DNA from: an uncultured Eubacterium sp.
GTDB taxonomy: Bacteria; Bacillota; Clostridia; Lachnospirales; Lachnospiraceae
Direction of reading: 5' to 3'
DNA: 10,916 bases
Assembly (NCBI GenBank): GCA_910577295.1
Contig: CAJTLS010000030.1
Span: 17,888-28,803, forward strand
The notes under the pieces are model-generated. The model ran no database searches, was not told where the DNA came from, and saw only the letters and a program-made list of their open reading frames with translations. Below are positions 7,001 through 10,916 of this stretch, one piece after another; within the stretch, counting starts at the first letter, position 1, and the number at the start of each line of letters is the position of its first letter. Both the position numbers and the translations under genes were made by a program.

Positions 7001-10000
7001 GATAATAATAGGTGTAGGTGCCTACGTCTGTATAGGACGGCTCTTCCTCCAATGTGTAAGCGCCGTCTGCTTCCGTACGGTATTTGATGCTGTAATCCGT
7101 CAGGCCGCTGACCGTAACCGTACCGCTGTGGGCCTGTCTGTCGTAGGTTCCGCTGTAATCCTGTGCGCTGACTGTGAAAGCACCATACAACGTCACCGTG
7201 ATGGTCTTCTCTGCACCGTCTGTGGTAAATGTGAGCGGGAAATCGCCATTTTTCTTATTGGTACGTGCTGCCTGTATGTCCGCCAGCTGCTTCGCATTTA
7301 CAGTAATGACATCCGTCGGATTTCCATCTGCATCAACCGCCGCCACGTCCGCCAGTTTCTTTGCGATGTCAGCCGTCAATTCAGGTTTTAATATATGGTA
7401 AGAAAAATCCTCTGCGGCGACTGCCGGGTTCCATTTCGCCGTCAGCACTTTGGCAAAGGTGCTGTCGCCCGCACCCTCCGACCACTTTTTAAACGTGAAT
7501 CGCTCCATGACCGGCTTTTCAATGTCCCCGATATTTTCCGTATAATCACATACGGACTCGTCCGTGCTGCCCGACCAGACACCGCCGTTTGGTTTGATCA
7601 ATATGCTCTTTGCCATCCATCTGCCGACGAGGGTAACGTCGTTCTTGGGCATCTCAAAGGTGCTGTCTGTTTTCATCGCGGCACCCGTCCATCCGGCGAA
7701 CGTATAGGCTCCCTTATCCGCCATTGCTGCCAGCCGGACGGTATCGCCCCACTCGTACTCCTTTGTGGCCGGGACAGCCGCACCGGACGGGATCATGCCG
7801 TCGAAACGGTAGCTGACATTGTATTTCTGCTTCGTCCACACACCGACGACGTTAATGGTGTCCGCCGTGCCGACGTTATATTTTCCACTTGCATCCGCGG
7901 ATACGCCCGTCCAGGTGACATTGTATCCGTCCACGGACGGCATCTTAGGCAGCGAGACGGTCTGGTTCTGCTCCGCCCTTGTCAAAGCTTCTTCCCGGAT
8001 GTCCGCCAAAATAGCGTCGCCCTCCAACGGTGCATTTTGGAAAGAATAGTTGATATTAACATATTTTATCTCGTCTTCGGGTATTTTCGTCCATGTACCA
8101 ATTAAAGTCACATCTGCCGTTGGAGTGTAAGTACCGCTGACGACAGTTCCACTCGCTTTCCAGCCATTAAAGATCCAGCCGTTTACTGCAGGAACAGGTA
8201 GCGTGACGGACCCACCCTGTACCACACCCATGCGTCCGGGTACAGCTACCCCGTCCGGGATCGTTCTGCCCGAATAACGATAGGTTACATCATAAAATGC
8301 AGAAGGTTTTTTCTGCATATAGTGCCGCACGGGGTCCGCCTCATCCGTGAGACCGCTGTCATTTACGCTCGCCGTATTGATGTACTCGGTATATGCCGCA
8401 GGCTCAGATTCCGGGGCGTTGCACGAGTATGTCACCACGATCTTTGCCCCCGCCGACAGGCCTGTCACCTTGAATATCAGCGTATTGCCGCTCACGGCCG
8501 GCGCCATCGTCACCGTTCCCAGAATGTTCCCGATGCCGCCGTCAATCCGCTGCACGGATGAGACGGACGCATCGCCGTTGTACGTCATGCCGGCGGGAAT
8601 GTTGTCCGTCACAACGAGTTCACCGCTCCGGCCGCCCTCGTCGCCGATGTACTGGAGCTCCAGCTCGTACTCCACCTTCTGCCCCGCCGTAAGCTTTCCG
8701 CCCTCCGTGACACCGTTTTTCACACTGGCAGAGAGCGCCTCCGAAGCCCTCTCCGCCCCCGTTTGTTCCGCGACCGCATTGGCTCGTGTCTCCCGAGTCT
8801 GCCCTGCCGCCTTCGCTTGTTCTGTTGATTCTTCCGCTAATTCCTCCGTTATTTTTTTGTCGGAGGAATTTTCCTCCGTTATTTTTTTGTCGGAGGAATT
8901 TTCCTCTGCTGTTTTCCCGACGTGGGAATCTGTCTCCCGCCGTTCCTCCGCAGAGAACATAGCGACTGCACTCAGAGAAGCTGTGGCTGTTCCCTGATAA
9001 AGCACCGTACCGTCTACCGCCTTGATCGTAACCGCAGTTAAGGCGTTTGACGCACTTTTATTCCAATCCGTAACAGTACAGCCATTAGCTACGGTTAATT
9101 GAGTCTTACCTATACCTGACAGGCTGACGCAGCTATTGAACATATTTTCCATATCTGTCACGTTCTCAGTTTCCCACCCGCTTACATCCAGACTTTCTAA
9201 TGCTCTACAGTCATAAAACATCAGACCCATATCTGTCACGTTCCCGGTTTTCCAATTACTTACATTCAGCGTTGCCAATGCGCTGCAGCCATAGAATAGA
9301 TACTCCATCTTTGTCACGTTTGAGGTATCCCACCCGCTCACATCCAGGTTCGCCAATACACTGCAATCAGCGAACATACTTCTCATACTTCTCACGTTTG
9401 AGGTATCCCAATTGCTTACATCCAAGTTTGTCAATACATAACAGAAATTGAACATCCTGTCCATATCTGTCACACTCGAGGTATCCCAATTGCTTACATT
9501 CAAGTTCGCCAATGCACTGCAACCGTAGCATAGCAGACCCATATCTGTCACACTCGAGGTGTCCCAATTGCTTACATCCAGCGTCGCTAATTCGTCGCAG
9601 CCAGAGAACATACTTCTCATATCTGTCACATTCGAGGTATCCCACCCGCTTACAGGCGGTGTTGTCAATGCTTCACAATTATAAAACATACTGCCCATAT
9701 CTGTAACGCCCGAGGTATCCCACCCGCCTGCATCCAGTTTTTTCAATGCACGGCAGCCATAGAACATACTGCTCATATCTGTCACGTTCAAGATATCCCA
9801 CCCGCTTACATTCAGCGTTGTCAATGCTTCACATCCAGAAAACATACAGCCCATATTTGTCACGTTCCCGGTTTTCCAATTGCTTACATTCAGCGTTGCC
9901 AATGCGCTGCAGCCATAGAATAGATATTTCATCTTTGTCACGTTTGAGGTATCCCACCCGCTCACATCCAGCGTCGCTAATTTGCTGCAACGATAGAACA

Positions 10001-10916
10001 TACCATACATATCTGTCACGTTCCCGGTTTTCCACCTGCTTACATCCAACCTCGCTAATTCTTTGCAATTATAGAACATTTGGAACATATTTGTCACGTT
10101 TTCAGTATTCCACTCGCTTACATTCAGCGTTGCCAATGCTTGACATTCAGAAAACATACTGTCCATATTTGTCACGTTCGAGGTATTCCACCCGCTTATA
10201 TCCAACGTTGTCAATGCCATACAATTAGAAAACATAGCCCTCATATTTGTTACGTTCCATGTATCAAAATACGAGGCATTCTTTACTGTCGTCAGACTGG
10301 AAAAACCGCTGAACAGGCTCAATGAATCCGCAGGCGCTTCCACACCGCCCTTGGCTCCTATGTAGAGATCGTATTTACTTGCATCACTTTCATTTGCGAC
10401 CACCGCCGCCATGACCGAACCCGCTGTTCCGAAGTTTGTATCAGTAATATCCCATGCCGCCACCGCTCCAGCCGGCATTTCATTTGTATTTAGAAATGTG
10501 ATGGATTGTATGTAATTTTTATAGGCGCTTGCATAAAATGAATTTGTATATCCAATTGCCTGCCTGTTTCTCATCCGGCGCGTAGGCTCCTGTGTCACGG
10601 TATTCGTCCGCTTCTGGATATACGCCCTGCCCCAGAGCGCCTGCAGTGCCACGTCAGAACCTGGCATGATGAAACTATCCTCCCGGATATTCACGTCACC
10701 CGATGCGCCCCACCCGGAGAAGTTCTGTCCATCCTTTTTCAGATCTGCCGGTTTGTCCTTTAGCGCAACCGTGCCGCCCTCCGCATGGATCGCGGAGTCC
10801 TCTGGCACGCTCCCTGTGCCGCTGCCCGTGCCGTATATCACGCTGTAGCCTGTGCGGTTTATGGATAATGCTGCTGCCGAAACCTGCGCTAAATTATCCG
10901 CCCTTAGCAACAGTTC
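4023..10916 (-). CDS. Giant multidomain surface/secreted protein with BspA-type (DUF285) LRR array (partial, 5' end outside window)
   Basis: The stop is TAG at 4023. The frame is still open at the right edge, so the signal peptide and true start are not seen; numbers here count from TTG 10910. Order: InlB-B-like repeat (~21-94, ending in a GW/LW pattern); DUF285 header (~132-214); fifteen DUF285 units (215-604); acidic Glu/Ser linker (~640-720); DUF11-like domain (~727-865, VVTDNIPAGMTYN); InlB-B/SHIRT-like repeats (~872-1161); MBG/Ig-like domains (~1167-1565, SYTDVGTYTYYYQVT and PTYTDAGEYVVYYEI); further Ig-like domains (~1569-1836); CxxCG module (~1834-1874); conserved domain ending FSTYAICY (~1882-2044); PTPTP linker (~2047-2081); FnIII-like (~2117-2207); Lys-rich Big_2-like domain to the end. 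This fits an adhesin-like protein acting outside the cell. There is no LPXTG or obvious membrane anchor; the basic C-terminus may bind the wall by charge (inference). Confidence 0.92.
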   Translation of the reverse strand, partial: ELLLRADNLAQVSAAALSINRTGYSVIYGTGSGTGSVPEDSAIHAEGGTVALKDKPADLKKDGQNFSGWGASGDVNIREDSFIMPGSDVALQALWGRAYIQKRTNTVTQEPTRRMRNRQAIGYTNSFYASAYKNYIQSITFLNTNEMPAGAVAAWDITDTNFGTAGSVMAAVVANESDASKYDLYIGAKGGVEAPADSLSLFSGFSSLTTVKNASYFDTWNVTNMRAMFSNCMALTTLDISGWNTSNVTNMDSMFSECQALATLNVSEWNTENVTNMFQMFYNCKELARLDVSRWKTGNVTDMYGMFYRCSKLATLDVSGWDTSNVTKMKYLFYGCSALATLNVSNWKTGNVTNMGCMFSGCEALTTLNVSGWDILNVTDMSSMFYGCRALKKLDAGGWDTSGVTDMGSMFYNCEALTTPPVSGWDTSNVTDMRSMFSGCDELATLDVSNWDTSSVTDMGLLCYGCSALANLNVSNWDTSSVTDMDRMFNFCYVLTNLDVSNWDTSNVRSMRSMFADCSVLANLDVSGWDTSNVTKMEYLFYGCSALATLNVSNWKTGNVTDMGLMFYDCRALESLDVSGWETENVTDMENMFNSCVSLSGIGKTQLTVANGCTVTDWNKSASNALTAVTIKAVDGTVLYQGTATASLSAVAMFSAEERRETDSHVGKTAEENSSDKKITEENSSDKKITEELAEESTEQAKAAGQTRETRANAVAEQTGAERASEALSASVKNGVTEGGKLTAGQKVEYELELQYIGDEGGRSGELVVTDNIPAGMTYNGDASVSSVQRIDGGIGNILGTVTMAPAVSGNTLIFKVTGLSAGAKIVVTYSCNAPESEPAAYTEYINTASVNDSGLTDEADPVRHYMQKKPSAFYDVTYRYSGRTIPDGVAVPGRMGVVQGGSVTLPVPAVNGWIFNGWKASGTVVSGTYTPTADVTLIGTWTKIPEDEIKYVNINYSFQNAPLEGDAILADIREEALTRAEQNQTVSLPKMPSVDGYNVTWTGVSADASGKYNVGTADTINVVGVWTKQKYNVSYRFDGMIPSGAAVPATKEYEWGDTVRLAAMADKGAYTFAGWTGAAMKTDSTFEMPKNDVTLVGRWMAKSILIKPNGGVWSGSTDESVCDYTENIGDIEKPVMERFTFKKWSEGAGDSTFAKVLTAKWNPAVAAEDFSYHILKPELTADIAKKLADVAAVDADGNPTDVITVNAKQLADIQAARTNKKNGDFPLTFTTDGAEKTITVTLYGAFTVSAQDYSGTYDRQAHSGTVTVSGLTDYSIKYRTEADGAYTLEEEPSYTDVGTYTYYYQVTEGGNETEENQTAEGSVTVSIAPKSLTDDSIVVTVTPSETEYKTGEAITPAVTVKDGDTVLTEGTDYTLSGDLTKTEIGIYTIDVAGKGNYKDCVNATWEITLTKMKGITVDGYEGSYDGAEHGISIKLSGTSEGAAVKYGTSKDNCSLGVSPTYTDAGEYVVYYEIAKDGYKTEKGSAKVVIYKAEQEAPDVSATNETIKGRADGALAGVTSAMEYRREGEDAYKAIAGTEIKDLSSGIYYVRYQATRNYSVSPDKKVEVGSGRMLAVTLPGKTEQKGYRITADKEEACWHEKVTLTFDLNSGYDPAETQVAVTNGALAKISDTRYEITDIEADTVVTVTVRDTTAPEGKISISDRMFWEEMIYADWDMMFVKGGQTVKITAADEGGSGIRSIRYAYICENYSQEEFDAAKDSIDWQAYSQPVVLDKETGYMYAEITDNAGNVTYICTDELVKDDTDPKIRGVEDHKTYCEAKTVTVTDEHLDTVTVNGTEVTLTDGTYALVADGTVYTIIATDKAGNTTTVTVKVNNGHTFPEQWTVEKEATEKEPGRQYKVCKICGIKIYQTIEPTETVPDDPDAGKIQKEVMVLPGAPDTVLNNSKAELAEVLTPEEKAEVNEGVDAKIWLEVSPAEDIAPSDREKVEKAAEAVVGTGTEVMYFDASLFKRVGDGGKMSISEPGRPISVTVVIPEEIRNKDVLMVRNYRIIRLHEGETDVIEGTYDEETAEFTFESDKFSTYAICYKDTPRQVEPTPTPPEPTPTPGETTQPGTATPAPGGTPQLGITTSTPVPNEDGQTGNQIEKRKDLSILLAVGKQKGKNSIGLTWLKCKGASGYEVYWSYCDGKKNYKKISNVKASGKRAFVHKKLKVDRAYKYYIAAYKMEDGKKQYIAKSPTIHVAMKYEKRTNVKKITVNKAKVTLRPKNKFQIRAKTVLWNKKKKVLKHVEALRYYTENKKVAMVSKKGKITAKGKGTCTVYVIANNGVAKKIKVKVK
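8841..8906 (-). repeat. Exact 30-bp tandem repeat with inverted arms in the acidic linker
   Basis: Two identical 30-bp units (8841-8870 and 8871-8900) plus 6 bp of a third encode EENSSDKKIT twice. Each unit has TTCCTCCG and CGGAGGAA arms around a 12-nt T-rich loop, and the rightmost flank extends one pair to 10 bp. On the coding strand each unit has a run of seven A. The change in copy number would stay in frame (10 residues) and only alter linker length. Confidence 0.9.
9226..9347 (-). repeat. Internal duplicated segment, copy A (pairs with 9850-9971)
   Basis: This 122-bp segment matches 9850-9971 with about four mismatches. The offset is 624 bp, exactly eight 78-bp units, so units 13-14 match units 5-6 far better than they match their neighbours (WDTSNVTKM, LFYGCSALATLNVSN and WKTGNVT are shared). 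This points to a segmental duplication or gene conversion inside the array. Confidence 0.85.
9850..9971 (-). repeat. Internal duplicated segment, copy B (pairs with 9226-9347)
   Basis: This is the partner of the segment eight units away; it covers most of units 5 and 6 of the array. The few differences include ATTTG for ATCTG near the edge, ATTGC for ATTAC, and TATTTC for TACTCC (plus-strand reading). Confidence 0.85.

Larger units (their letters stand above)
9099..10268 (-). repeat. Array of fifteen 78-bp units (DUF285/BspA-type LRR)
   Basis: Fifteen units of exactly 78 bp (26 residues) run without a single indel. The unit Trp/Phe codon recurs every 78 bp, for example at 9176, 9254 and 10190. 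The consensus is roughly WDTSNVTDMxSMFYGCxAL followed by ATLDVSN. This is the PF03382 (DUF285) type of repeat found in BspA-family surface proteins. The first unit begins FDTWNVTNM and the last ends SLSGIGKT. A few units depart from the core: LLCYGC replaces the usual MFxxC in unit 10, and TTPPVSG replaces TLDVSG in unit 8. Confidence 0.93.

Noticed and set aside
6627..8105. Two long plus-strand ORFs (254 and 236 codons) opposite the giant gene
   Set aside because: They are antisense shadows: Cys/Arg/His-rich, no recognisable domain, no good ribosome sites, and the minus frame shows clear domains throughout.
9099..10268. CRISPR array or diversity-generating retroelement variable region
   Set aside because: The repeats are coding, exactly 78 bp with no spacers, and translate to DUF285 units. 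No reverse transcriptase or template-repeat signal is seen.

Overview
The window looks like a stretch of a Gram-positive, probably gut-dwelling Lachnospiraceae/Clostridiales (Bacillota) chromosome. This rests on style alone: strong GAGGAGG-type ribosome binding sites, an AgrC/VirS-like GHKL sensor paired with a LytTR regulator, EF-hand plus leucine-rich-repeat secreted proteins, a PTPTP linker followed by FnIII-like and Big_2-like domains with a very basic C-terminus, and CxxCG modules. No species can be named.

Every gene I support is on the minus strand, so it reads from right to left. From the right edge down to 4023 runs the 3' part (2,295+ codons) of a giant multidomain surface or secreted protein whose start lies outside the window. 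Its order is InlB-B-like repeat, BspA/DUF285 array of exactly fifteen 26-residue units, acidic linker, DUF11-like domain, several InlB-B/SHIRT-like repeats, MBG/Ig-like domains, CxxCG module, conserved pre-linker domain, Pro/Thr linker, FnIII-like domain and terminal Big_2-like domain. There is no LPXTG sorting signal. A 432-bp gap (3591-4022) then holds two possible short peptide ORFs, a long-loop stem and the promoter of the next transcript.

Next comes a compact apparent operon: a LytTR response regulator (2880-3590), a GHKL sensor kinase starting 1 nt after the regulator's stop (1607-2878), and, 48 nt further on with no visible terminator, a secreted EF-hand/leucine-rich-repeat protein (1-1558) that runs off the left edge. 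The left protein is an intact open frame and not a pseudogene.

A reasonable reading is a cell-surface interaction locus in which a peptide- or envelope-sensing two-component system is co-transcribed with, and perhaps controls, a secreted LRR protein beside a giant adhesin-like protein. The sequence shows the layout directly. The regulatory link is inference. I do not see a clearly new molecular system. The most unusual items are the indel-free 15-unit array with an internal 122-bp segment repeated exactly eight units away, the exact 30-bp in-frame repeat with hairpin arms, and the short peptide ORFs upstream of the two-component genes.
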